From NCBI RefSeq assembly GCF_005869225.1, contig NZ_SWFP01000001.1, positions 1,321,486-1,385,485 of the forward strand: a stretch of 64,000 nt of DNA, written 5' to 3'. Positions 40,032 to 48,584 of this stretch are shown here, piece after piece (the stretch's first letter is position 1; each line of letters opens with the position of its first letter). This DNA comes from Dyadobacter bucti (GTDB lineage Bacteria; Bacteroidota; Bacteroidia; Cytophagales; Spirosomataceae). The position numbers and the translations under genes were made by a program. The notes under the pieces were generated by a model, which was not told the origin of the DNA, did no database searches, and was given only the letters and a program-made list of their open reading frames with translations.

Positions 40032-41075
40032 TCACGGAAGATTCTTTTGTTTTTTCACCGCATTTAATTCATTCAGTACCAATGTTTGCAATTCCTCCTT
40101 GGGCAACAAAAGTTGATATTCAGCTACGCCTATGGGTTTGTTGATGTCTTGCAGGGCTATTTCAACATCAAGATGGTCTTTGTCCGCACAGAGAATGATG
40201 CCTATGGATGGATTTTCGTTTTCGCTCTTTTCAAGGCGATCTAGTAAGGAAAGGTAGAGATTCATTTTACCTACAAATTCCGCCTTAAAATTTCCAATTT
40301 TCAATTCGATCGCCACCAGGGAACGTAAACCTCTGTGAAAGAAAAGCATGTCTACGAAATATTCCTTGTTATTGTATTCCAGTCGATATTGGTTACCGAT
40401 AAAACTGAAACCTTTGCCCAACTCCAATATAAAAGCCCTGATTTTGGCGATAAGCCTGTTTTCGAGCTCTAACTCTTTGACGGGTTCGGTAATGCCCAAA
40501 AATCCCAGATTGTATGTGCTTTTGAATACTTCATTGACATAGTCAGCATGTTCAGTAGGCAGCGTTTGGTCGAAATTGTGTGTTTTGATTTGATTTTGGA
40601 CCTGGCTGTAATTGTCCATTTTGATGGCATTCAGCAATAAGTCTCTCGACCAACCTTTTGTCAGGGTTTCATTTGCATAAAATTCAATTTTCGAATCATC
40701 GTTTAATTTATTGATTAATAGCAAATTATGCCCCCAAGGCAAAACTGCGACAGCCTGTCGCAGTTTTGCCTCTGCCTGATAATATCGCTCATAAAAGCGC
40801 TTCATATCCCATAAGTTGCGCGGAGACAACCCCATATCCGGAAACTCGGTTTTCAGGTCGATCGATAATTGTTTCACAACACCGCTGCCGTAGCCTTCTT
40901 CCAATTGTCTCTCAAAGAGCAATCTTCCTAAATTCCAATAAACGGATTGGGTGCTGCTACTTATTTGCTTGGCAATCAGAACACGGGCTGTGCGAATTTG
41001 GTTAATCGCCTGGCTTAGTATTTCTCCATACTCCAAGTCGTCTAAGTGCGATAGTGCTCCTTTTTTCTCTTTCAT
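40032..41075 (-). CDS. DUF1016/YhcG-family PDDEXK nuclease
   Basis: 347 residues from the ATG at 41075 (MKEKKGALSH); the frame is open 81 bases farther up, but that part is hydrophobic and unlike the family. The N-terminal half is the helical DUF1016 domain (QSVYWNLGRLLFERQLEEGYGSGVVKQL...GLSPRNLWDMKRFY). The C-terminal half is a PDDEXK nuclease fold with D242 in EYFVDMLFFH and the E257-x-K259 pair in VAIELKIG. Such proteins are DNA nucleases of uncertain role that often travel with defence or mobile genes. Here it is alone between a SusCD locus and a repeat protein; no restriction-modification partner is adjacent. Confidence 0.88.
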   Translation of the reverse strand: MKEKKGALSHLDDLEYGEILSQAINQIRTARVLIAKQISSSTQSVYWNLGRLLFERQLEEGYGSGVVKQLSIDLKTEFPDMGLSPRNLWDMKRFYERYYQAEAKLRQAVAVLPWGHNLLLINKLNDDSKIEFYANETLTKGWSRDLLLNAIKMDNYSQVQNQIKTHNFDQTLPTEHADYVNEVFKSTYNLGFLGITEPVKELELENRLIAKIRAFILELGKGFSFIGNQYRLEYNNKEYFVDMLFFHRGLRSLVAIELKIGNFKAEFVGKMNLYLSLLDRLEKSENENPSIGIILCADKDHLDVEIALQDINKPIGVAEYQLLLPKEELQTLVLNELNAVKKQKNLP

Positions 41076-41266
41076 TATGATCAACTGCAAAATCTGACAT
41101 AAGTATAACTTGCAAAAAACACTTTTTTTAGCATTCATCAAAAAAAGGACTGCCAACCAACAGTCAAATTCCCCCCGATATCACCACTATAAAAACTTGA
41201 TTAATACACTTTTTCAAATCATTTTTTATGTTTATATTGGTTACATCATATCATCGCCACTAGCAC

Positions 41267-41803
41267 ATGAAACTGATACTGACATTGGCCATACTGGGCC
41301 TCGCGCTGGTTTCCCGAGCGCAGGGCGTTGTGGTCAATCCGGACGGGACACATTCTCATATCGTCAATAACGGCAGTACGTCCCTCATTGTGAACCCGAA
41401 TGGAACGCATTCCACCGCTTTCAACAATGGCAACACGTCGATCATCGTGAATCCGAACGGGACGCATTCCACTGCTTTTCACAATGGCAATACGTCGACC
41501 ATCGTGAACCCTAACGGCACACATTCCACCGCTTTCCGCAATGGTAACACTTCGGTCGTTTTTAATCCCAATGGAACCACGTCCACGGTGTTTCACAACG
41601 ACCCCGTCCGGGAAGAAGAAGAAACTGATTCCCCGCGCAGGCCATCCTATTCCTTCGCCCGTCCTTGGGGAAGAGGCCCCGTAGTTCCCGAGGCTGCTAT
41701 TGTCGATCTGTCCCACTGGAAATCCGGACCTGTTATCTGGTTAATGTTAAAAAAGCCAGGCGTTAAAAAAAAATTGCAAGTCTCGTGTTCATCTGAGCCA
41801 TAA
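41267..41803 (+). CDS. Secreted protein of 19-residue tandem repeats
   Basis: 178 residues. A signal peptide (1-19, ending SRAQ) leads into four complete copies of a 19-residue unit of the form VNPNGTHSTAFxNGNTSxI, at 41333-41389, 41390-41446, 41447-41503 and 41504-41560, and a partial fifth copy to about 41599. At DNA level the 57-bp units are clearly alike but have diverged mostly at third positions, so the repeat is selected at protein level. The tail (from about 112) changes character: charged, then GPVIWLMLKKPGVKKKLQV. This could be an out-of-frame run-on rather than a natural end. I recognise no family. Each unit would suit one turn of a beta-helix or hairpin at the cell surface. Confidence 0.7.
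   Translation: MKLILTLAILGLALVSRAQGVVVNPDGTHSHIVNNGSTSLIVNPNGTHSTAFNNGNTSIIVNPNGTHSTAFHNGNTSTIVNPNGTHSTAFRNGNTSVVFNPNGTTSTVFHNDPVREEEETDSPRRPSYSFARPWGRGPVVPEAAIVDLSHWKSGPVIWLMLKKPGVKKKLQVSCSSEP
41333..41599 (+). repeat. 57-bp in-frame tandem repeats (4.7 copies)
   Basis: Four 57-bp units and a partial fifth encode the VNPNGTHS-type motif. The copies differ mainly at synonymous positions. Confidence 0.85.
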
Positions 41804-41865
41804 GGACTAATTATTTGAGCCGTAGGAGCAACTTACGACATGGTATGAAGGTTGACCTTTGTATC

Positions 41866-42837
41866 ATGAAAAACTTCAAAACAATTCAGTTGGGCCACAG
41901 CGGCCCGTTCGTGTCCAAACTTGGTTTGGGCTGTATGCGTATGTCTTCGATATGGGGCGGCAATACACCAGATGAAACAGAAAGCATTGCTACAATCCAT
42001 GAAGCCCTGGACAGCGGAATTAATTTTTTGAACACCGGAGACTTTTATGGTGCGGGTCATAATGAAATGCTGGTAGGTAAGGCCATTAAAGGAAGGCGCG
42101 ACGATGCATTCATCAGCGTGAAATTCGGCGCTATCTTTCACAACGGCCAGTGGCTGGGGCTGGATCTGCGCCCCATTGCGATCAAAAATTTCGTCAACTA
42201 CTCGCTGAACCGTTTGGGTATTGAAACGATTGACTTGTACCAGCCCAGCAGAATGGATGACAGCGTACCAGTAGAAGACATTATCGGAACAGTTGCCGAT
42301 TTGATCAAAGAAGGTAAGGTGCGTCACATCGGTGTATCTGAAATCACAGCTGAGCAACTTCGCAAAGCCAACGACATTCACCCGATAAGCGCGCTTGAAA
42401 TCGGCTATTCGCTGGCTGATCGTCAGATAGAAAGCGAACTGCTGCCAACGGCAAAGGAGTTGAGCATTGGCGTAATCGCCTTCGCGAACACTGCGGAAGG
42501 CTTGTTGACCGGCGAACTAAAAGCTCCACTTCCAGAAAACGATTACCGGAACCATTTCTCCCGTTTTAAAGGTGAAAACTTGATTAACAACCTGGAAAAA
42601 GTAGAAGTATTAAAGCAAGTGGCCAGCGATAAAGGTGTCACGCCAGCGCAGCTCGCCATCGCGTGGGTGAATGCACAGGGTGAGCAAATTATGCCTTTGG
42701 TTAGCATGAGCCGCAGGTCGCGTCTGCCGGAGAACATCGCAGCCATGCATATTGAATTTACACCGGAAGAAATGAACACCTTAAACATTACTTTTGCAAT
42801 CGGCGCTATACATGGCGGTACCTACTTACAACGCTAA
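41866..42837 (+). CDS. Aldo/keto reductase
   Basis: 323 residues from the ATG giving MKNFKTIQLGHSGPFVS. An NADPH-dependent (beta/alpha)8 oxidoreductase: KLGLGCMRMSSIWGG near the N-terminus, the catalytic Asp and Tyr in NTGDFYGAGHNE, the catalytic Lys in SVKFGA, and the cofactor-binding RRSRLPENIAA near the end. The position that usually holds the catalytic histidine (YQHR) reads YQPSR, a variant I believe occurs in some bacterial members. The AraC gene starts directly on the stop codon, so the two are an operon and the regulator probably controls this reductase. The substrate is unknown. Confidence 0.92.
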   Translation: MKNFKTIQLGHSGPFVSKLGLGCMRMSSIWGGNTPDETESIATIHEALDSGINFLNTGDFYGAGHNEMLVGKAIKGRRDDAFISVKFGAIFHNGQWLGLDLRPIAIKNFVNYSLNRLGIETIDLYQPSRMDDSVPVEDIIGTVADLIKEGKVRHIGVSEITAEQLRKANDIHPISALEIGYSLADRQIESELLPTAKELSIGVIAFANTAEGLLTGELKAPLPENDYRNHFSRFKGENLINNLEKVEVLKQVASDKGVTPAQLAIAWVNAQGEQIMPLVSMSRRSRLPENIAAMHIEFTPEEMNTLNITFAIGAIHGGTYLQR

Positions 42838-43719
42838 ATGACCAGTCCAGCAGAAATCCTTCCAGGCGTGATCTTTTATTCTTACCTATCTGCTGAGCGG
42901 AAAGAGAAAGTATGTTTCTGGAACCACCATACCTTAGTATTTCAGGTATCAGGACAGTTCACCCTGGAAACCTCTTCGCAAACCATTTCGATGACCGGTG
43001 GAGAAATGCTGCTGATAGGCAGAAACCAGCTGGGTACGCTCACCAAAACACCGCTGCCAGGAGGCAATTATGAAACTATTGTGATATCCCTGCAGGAGGA
43101 TCTGTTGCGCAGGATTGTGTTGGAAGAAAAGCTTGAAGCAGGTCAGAAATACGTCGGCCCGCCCAACCTCCTGATTCCAACCAACGAATTCCTGCAGGGA
43201 TATTTTCAATCGATTATTCCTTACGCCCGAAATTCGGGAGCGGGTATGACAGACGAAATGGGTATCCTGAAAGTGAAGGAAGGGGTTAAATTGCTGCTGC
43301 TTGCCCTGCCCGGGCTTCGTCACTTTTTATTCGACTTTTCAGAACCCTATAAGATCAACCTGGAAAGGTTCATGCTCAGCAATTTTCATTTTAATGTTCC
43401 GATTGAAAAATTCGCGCAGCTTACCGGCCGCAGCCTGGCAGGCTTCAAACGCGATTTCCTGAAAACATTCGGCGCGCCTCCGCGTCACTGGCTGCAAGAC
43501 AAACGGCTGACCGAATCAAAGCACCTCATCGAAACCAAGCATGAAAAACCTTCGGCCATTTACCTCGACCTGGGTTTTGAAAGCCTGTCTCATTTTTCAC
43601 GTTCCTTCAAGAAAAAGTTCGGCATGGCGCCCACGGCGCTGAACGGTGGTCTTTCACTGGCAGGCAGCGGCAATTTCACTTCAAACAACGCCCCCCCGAA
43701 ACATCCCGGCCCTGCTTAG
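42838..43719 (+). CDS. AraC-family transcriptional regulator
   Basis: 293 residues. The N-terminal 170 residues look like a cupin-type sensing domain (TLVFQVSGQFTLETSSQTISMTGGEMLLI). The C-terminal 100 residues carry the two helix-turn-helix motifs of the AraC family: IEKFAQLTGRSLAGFKRDFLKTFG and AIYLDLGFESLSHFSRSFKKKFG. The ATG abuts the stop of the aldo/keto reductase (TAAATG). Many such AraC/reductase pairs respond to electrophiles; that is inference. Confidence 0.93.
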   Translation: MTSPAEILPGVIFYSYLSAERKEKVCFWNHHTLVFQVSGQFTLETSSQTISMTGGEMLLIGRNQLGTLTKTPLPGGNYETIVISLQEDLLRRIVLEEKLEAGQKYVGPPNLLIPTNEFLQGYFQSIIPYARNSGAGMTDEMGILKVKEGVKLLLLALPGLRHFLFDFSEPYKINLERFMLSNFHFNVPIEKFAQLTGRSLAGFKRDFLKTFGAPPRHWLQDKRLTESKHLIETKHEKPSAIYLDLGFESLSHFSRSFKKKFGMAPTALNGGLSLAGSGNFTSNNAPPKHPGPA

Positions 43720-43990
43720 GCATCGGTTTTCCAACAAAAAAAGGCTGCCCACCGAAAATGGCGAAATACTTTTAATCATTCACTTCCATTCGTTCAAAGA
43801 ATACAACCCGCGAAATGCATATTACGGATTTAGCAATACGTCCGTGTTTAAAAATGATATCTTGCTGTTCAGTTTCCAAACAAAATCCGTTTAATAACTT
43901 TAAAAAAAATATATCATTATAATATTAGACCATCATAATTAACATTATATCATTGCATGGCAATATTGCTGCTGACTTAACAAATTAATT

Positions 43991-44725
43991 ATGAGAAAAT
44001 CTGTGATGCTCTTTGGACTATTAGCTGCTACGATGCTTTTTAGCTCTTGTCAAAAAGAGCAGGATGTTGAAGATGCGCTTAGTAAACAAACTTCAAAAAA
44101 CAAGTTCAGCGCTTTTAAATTTGATAATTCAACTAACATTGTTGCCGTTGACTGGTCAGCACAGAATTCAAAATTTTACTATTGGAGTACTCAAGGTTTT
44201 GCAATTTTTGGAAACTTCAATGATACCGATCCACCTGGCTCCAGTTCATATCCTTTTTCTGTACTGGCCGGAAAGATTCCAAGTGATATTGTTGAAACCG
44301 TTATTTATGCTCCTGAGGGCGGAGGGGTTAATAAATGCTATGCCTACTACTATGACGGAACGGTGACCTCGGGTATCTCTAACGACCTGTCTTTTCACAC
44401 TACCGCAACGCCCTACTTTTGTCCTACAGGATACAATCCAAGTAATATTGTCGGTATGTCAGTGGATGCTAGCGGAAAGCTTTTCACATGGTTTAACGAC
44501 GGAAAGGTCTCAGTCGGGAGAAGCCTAAACCATACACACCTTTATAATCTGACAGCGCCCAGAAGCTATTCGCTTCCGCCTGGTAAGACCTATTCACAAA
44601 TTATCGCAATAGGCATTGATAGAGCTCACAGCAACGCTGTTTATACGTGGTACACAGATGGAACTGTTTCAAAGGGAAATTGGCTGGATCTTGACGCAAC
44701 AGCCGCACCAGTTCCATTCGATTAA
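43991..44725 (+). CDS. Lipoprotein of propeller-like repeats, unknown function
   Basis: 244 residues. The lipoprotein signal ends at FSSC (about residue 20). The mature part holds four or five repeats of about 45 residues, each centred on an aromatic-rich hairpin: FYYWSTQGFAIFGN, CYAYYYDGTVTSG, LFTWFNDGKVSVG, VYTWYTDGTVSKG. Each is followed by a P-x-G/Y-x-x-I-V turn (PSDIVETVIY, PSNIVGMSVD, YSQIIAIGID). This pattern suggests a small beta-propeller of the kind found in lectin-like or RCC1/tachylectin-like proteins. I recognise no named family. It is monocistronic and ends in a strong terminator. Confidence 0.75.
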   Translation: MRKSVMLFGLLAATMLFSSCQKEQDVEDALSKQTSKNKFSAFKFDNSTNIVAVDWSAQNSKFYYWSTQGFAIFGNFNDTDPPGSSSYPFSVLAGKIPSDIVETVIYAPEGGGVNKCYAYYYDGTVTSGISNDLSFHTTATPYFCPTGYNPSNIVGMSVDASGKLFTWFNDGKVSVGRSLNHTHLYNLTAPRSYSLPPGKTYSQIIAIGIDRAHSNAVYTWYTDGTVSKGNWLDLDATAAPVPFD

Positions 44726-44730
44726 TTAAA

Positions 44731-44782
44731 AATGCCCGTTGGGGATAGTAAAATAATTTTATCATTCTTCCCAACGGGCATT
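44731..44782 (+). terminator. Intrinsic terminator after the repeat lipoprotein
   Basis: A 13-bp perfect stem (aatgcccgttggg / cccaacgggcatt) is extended by inner pairing of gata..aaat with attt..tatc. It lies 5 bp after the stop. Confidence 0.75.
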
Positions 44783-45049
44783 TGATCTACAACTTTCTGC
44801 AACCCAAATATTTCACGTTGATTTTCCTATACATTGCAATTGTTGTTTCAAGGAATTGAGATAGCTATTGCTTGGGTATTAATTACTGAACTGGCACTGG
44901 GAACAACACGTCAGACGCGAATATGATTAACAATACGATAATCACTAACATTTAAAAAATCAATAAGTTACCTCACCTCGAAATATCGTCAAGCCGGTAT
45001 CACTTTTGCTTAGATTGAGGTGCTCTCAGCAGTATTTTAATTGAAAGCT
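44783..45049. other. Gene-free interval
   Basis: No open frame, RNA or repeat is recognised between the terminator and the methyltransferase that ends here on the minus strand. Confidence 0.4.
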
Positions 45050-45694
45050 TCAAATACCGAAGCAATTCTCTTTTCTATAGAATATAGTGGAGCAAAACTC
45101 AGAATTTGTGATTGGCCCCATTCCCCAGAAATCTAATTTCTTAAATCCACTACCTTCCAAAGTATCCTTTATTGGCTGATACCATGGTCTTTCCGAATTA
45201 TCCAATATTAAAACTCCTTCAGGTTTGAGGAAATCTGCCGCATACAGAGCGCACTTCACCCTATTTCGCCCGTCCACTACTATAATGTCGAATTTCCTAT
45301 TTTCTTGAAAAATGGCTTCTGTGTAAGAGGAGCCTAATGATTTTGATATGATACTGGCATTATCGGGAAGCTTAGCACTTATTTCAGCAATCCATGATTT
45401 ATCATGTTCGACAGCAGTTATTCTCTTCACCCTTTGCGCGAACCATCTTGTTGAATTTCCAGATCCGTATTCAAATACCTCAAAATCATCCTTCAAACGT
45501 TGTTCTAGAAAATTCTTGAATGCATATGTGTACCAAGGAATGGGGTTTCCATCTGCGTCTATCGACTCTTTCAATCTGAAGCTATCAAACCATCCATACT
45601 GTTTCAGAGCACTTTCCTCATGTAGATGGACACTACCACCCAACCCTATATTTTTTATCGTGGCCCAGCCGATCTTTTTAATAAATTGCATCAT
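45050..45694 (-). CDS. Class I SAM-dependent methyltransferase-like protein
   Basis: 214 residues. The glycine-rich SAM-binding loop is VFEYGSGNSTRWFAQR, followed by ITAVEHDKSWI (acidic end of strand 2), FDIIVVDGRNRVKCALYA and GVLILDNSERPWY. These match Rossmann-fold methyltransferases found in cell-surface glycan clusters. There is no signal or membrane segment. The divergent FkbM methyltransferase starts 160 bp away, and the pair may share a regulatory region. The acceptor is unknown. The AT-rich composition suggests transfer. Confidence 0.8.
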   Translation of the reverse strand: MMQFIKKIGWATIKNIGLGGSVHLHEESALKQYGWFDSFRLKESIDADGNPIPWYTYAFKNFLEQRLKDDFEVFEYGSGNSTRWFAQRVKRITAVEHDKSWIAEISAKLPDNASIISKSLGSSYTEAIFQENRKFDIIVVDGRNRVKCALYAADFLKPEGVLILDNSERPWYQPIKDTLEGSGFKKLDFWGMGPITNSEFCSTIFYRKENCFGI

Positions 45695-45854
45695 TTTTTG
45701 CCTCAGATACTTGCGGTAATTGAGTATAACATACTCATTGTAATAAATTTCTAATGATTACCAACTATAAGTTAGGTAAGTTGTGACCCAAATATAATAC
45801 ATTTAGTGTCCAAATATCCGTAGCATCCCTACTGTACCCTATTTGCCCTTTTCC

Positions 45855-46736
45855 ATGAAGCTGAAAACTATTCAAACGATTCTAAATCATCCACTTAATC
45901 AGGGAAGTAAAGTTACGGCCCTGATTCGTTTTCTGAAAAGGGGGATATTAATTCGTTTGCACCGCTTTCCTATTGTATATCCGTTTATAGAAAATACCTT
46001 TCTAATAGTGGAAAAAGGTATGGCCAGTGCTGAACTTCAAATTTATACTGGTTTATATGACTTGAATGAAATGTTATTTCTGATGCACTTCCTGCGTGAG
46101 GATGACGTTTTCGTCGATGTAGGAGCAAATGTAGGTGTATACTCGATATTAGCATCCGGAGTGGCTGGCTCGTTTTCAATCGCATATGAGCCAATTCCGT
46201 CAACATTTGGCAAATTGAAACGAAATGTGGATTATAACGACCTTAATCATAAAGTCCGTTTGCTGAATTTGGGTGTTGGAGATAAAGCAGAGAAAATATT
46301 ATTTTCGGATTCGTTAGACGCAATCAATCATGTCATTCAAGAACCCGGATTCAAGGGATCGACTATGCAGGTGGATGTCACTACGCTGGACATCAGTCTG
46401 GCCGACACAGCACCAACCTTCTTGAAAATTGATGTTGAAGGTTTCGAAGCTAATGTGATAAGAGGTGCTATCAAAATTCTGGAAAAGCCAGAGTTAAAGG
46501 TTATTATCATAGAAACGAATGGTCTTTCAGATAAATATGACTTTGGCCAAAACTACATTCATAATGAATTGATCGCCTCAGGATTTAGTCCTTTTGACTA
46601 TACACCAAGTGATAAGAAACTTCGGCCCCTAAGTGAAACAAATCCACAAAATACAATTTATGTTCGCGATTATGCTTTTGTTGAAAAACGATTGCAAACA
46701 GCACGGAAGATCCGCTTGAACGGTATCTTAATCTAA
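45855..46736 (+). CDS. FkbM-family methyltransferase
   Basis: 293 residues from the ATG giving MKLKTIQTILNHP; a TTG four codons earlier is less likely. The FkbM domain shows DDVFVDVGANVGVYSILAS (SAM loop), VAYEPIPSTFGKLKRNV, and FLKIDVEGFEANVIRGA, the family's most conserved segment. These enzymes O-methylate sugars or other small acceptors, often in exopolysaccharide or natural-product clusters. Together with the neighbouring methyltransferase it suggests surface-glycan decoration. Confidence 0.9.
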   Translation: MKLKTIQTILNHPLNQGSKVTALIRFLKRGILIRLHRFPIVYPFIENTFLIVEKGMASAELQIYTGLYDLNEMLFLMHFLREDDVFVDVGANVGVYSILASGVAGSFSIAYEPIPSTFGKLKRNVDYNDLNHKVRLLNLGVGDKAEKILFSDSLDAINHVIQEPGFKGSTMQVDVTTLDISLADTAPTFLKIDVEGFEANVIRGAIKILEKPELKVIIIETNGLSDKYDFGQNYIHNELIASGFSPFDYTPSDKKLRPLSETNPQNTIYVRDYAFVEKRLQTARKIRLNGILI

Positions 46737-46786
46737 AAATCATTTTGTCCGAAGGCTAACGTTGAATCTATTAGATTATGTTATTT

Positions 46787-48082
46787 TCAGTAAATGATAG
46801 TGATCGTTCCAGTCTTAGTTAGTTGACGATCAGACGTAATCTTAAATGTGTAGACTCCCGAGGGAACCAACGCACCCCTGTAAATGCCATTCCAGGGGTG
46901 TGAGTATTCTTTTGAGTAAAAAACAACTTCACCCCACCTATTATATACCCGTACTTCAAAATTTTTGTATTCACTTGCATTGATAATCTCCCAAGTATCA
47001 TTTCTCCCATCATTGTTCGGGGTGAAAATGTTCGGAACGAATAGTTGCTTGGGCTCACTAGTTGGTTTTGTACAGTCAAATACTTTAAATTCATTTTTAA
47101 TTAGAAATTCATTTTTAGGAAAGCAGGACTCCTCGAAGGATACCTCCGCAGTTACGTTCATGCTGTAATCGGAACCTTCTGATGTCTCGAAAAATAATTC
47201 ATTGGTTTCAAAGCCAGCTATCACTACATTGTTAATCAACCACTTAAATTTTGCGTCCTGAACATTCGGGCTCAGCTTAAAGGTAACTTGATCACCTGCG
47301 CAAATCCTGGGTACATCAGCAACGATATTTCCGGCTGCAGGTTCTTCTGGTGCGGTACCGGTATAAAGCGCCTCAACTTCTTTTACATTTATAGCCCGAT
47401 CGTAAATGTGTATGTCGTCAATAGTAGCATTTGAAGCCTGACCATAGTTGTTACGTGCACCTATAATGGCTCTCACCACGCTTGTACCGTAAAAAGCTTT
47501 CCCCCCGTTAACATTATTCGAACAAACAATTTTGTTGTTGACATAAAGGTGATAATCAGTATCGGTTTTAATTAAAACCAGATGATACCATACATCGATC
47601 GGTGGAACTGATGGCTCTGTACACAAGATATTATTAGCAACTCCCAGATAGCTGCCATGTGAAAGCCCGGTATGCCGGTCGTTTGAATAATGATCACCAA
47701 ATAAAATATGCTGATCTCCGTAGTCGCTTCCGACCGAAAAGAAAAATAGGGCCTGCCCATAAGCTGGCAAAACATGGGGCCGGACCCAGATGGAATAAGT
47801 GAAATTATTAAGTTGAAGAGGTTCAGCCTTGATTTCAATAAAATCGTCTATTCCGTCAAAGCGGTAGGCCGCATTCGAAATTCCAAAGCGATCCGCGACT
47901 TGTGTTGCTCCGTGTATATCGCCATGGTTAGCCTTAATGCTCAGATCATTTGCATTACCACTAAATGGATAACAGCCAATTAAGCCATCAGTGAGATTTA
48001 CTTGCGCAAGGCATGTATGTGAACTAAACAGAATTATAGTGTATAAAATATTGTAAAATAAACATTTAAGAAATGAAAGCAT
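46787..48082 (-). CDS. LamG-domain protein with gliding-motility-type (T9SS type B) C-terminal domain
   Basis: 431 residues. The signal peptide ends near TCLAQ. A LamG/concanavalin-like domain fills about 30-245 (GCYPFSGNANDLSIKANHGDIHGAT; DDFIEIKAEPLQLNNFTYSIWVRP; YHLVLIKTDTDYHLYVNNKIV; IDDIHIYDRAINVKEVEALY). A short PKD-like part follows, then the C-terminal gliding-associated domain (FVPNIFTPNNDGRNDTWEI; VRVYNRWGEVVFYSKEY; PSGVYTFKI). The protein is exported by the type IX system and probably binds carbohydrate at the cell surface. A perfect palindrome lies 30 bp upstream of the start. Confidence 0.9.
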   Translation of the reverse strand: MLSFLKCLFYNILYTIILFSSHTCLAQVNLTDGLIGCYPFSGNANDLSIKANHGDIHGATQVADRFGISNAAYRFDGIDDFIEIKAEPLQLNNFTYSIWVRPHVLPAYGQALFFFSVGSDYGDQHILFGDHYSNDRHTGLSHGSYLGVANNILCTEPSVPPIDVWYHLVLIKTDTDYHLYVNNKIVCSNNVNGGKAFYGTSVVRAIIGARNNYGQASNATIDDIHIYDRAINVKEVEALYTGTAPEEPAAGNIVADVPRICAGDQVTFKLSPNVQDAKFKWLINNVVIAGFETNELFFETSEGSDYSMNVTAEVSFEESCFPKNEFLIKNEFKVFDCTKPTSEPKQLFVPNIFTPNNDGRNDTWEIINASEYKNFEVRVYNRWGEVVFYSKEYSHPWNGIYRGALVPSGVYTFKITSDRQLTKTGTITIIY

Positions 48083-48112
48083 ATTAGTGCCGGATATTTG
48101 TCAGGTACTCAA

Positions 48113-48139
48113 AAAATACGTTTTCTAAAAACGTATTTT
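48113..48139. promoter_or_regulatory. 12-bp perfect inverted repeat upstream of the LamG gene
   Basis: The arms AAAATACGTTTT and AAAACGTATTTT are separated by three bases. It lies 30 bp ahead of the LamG gene start (minus strand), where no upstream minus-strand gene needs a terminator, so an operator or an RNA hairpin in the leader is more likely. Confidence 0.5.
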
Positions 48140-48584
48140 CAAGAATTAATGAAATTGTCGGTTTCTTCTTAAAGTAATGATCAATCAGGCATTTCGTTCA
48201 TGATTATTAAAACCCAATCAAAAACACCTTAACATGCTACATTTAGTACATTGATCTTTACGAGCAATTCGACTTCGATATATACTTTGCGATTGTTCAA
48301 ATATACTACCGGATTAAACTAATATTGCTCGTTTCATTACATTTTACCAATTGTATCAATTACTAAATGTGCGTTTCCGGTGCTGAAATTTCGGCATTCT
48401 CGTTTAGTCGGCAGATCAGGGAAAAGATTTCTGATTCGGGCAGAGTCTTCGATGGCGGGATCATACGAGGTAACTAAGACTGCAAAGCAAGTTGAGCCCA
48501 TCATTTTTTGCTTACGAGGATGATCACTAAACCACCTATTATTTACCTACCTTACATCATACCGTCGGCTTGCGCCTAAACTTC
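48140..48584. other. Gene-free interval between divergent genes
   Basis: Apart from the palindrome at its left edge, no gene or RNA is recognised in this AT-rich stretch. It presumably carries the promoter of the FixL-like kinase. Confidence 0.4.
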
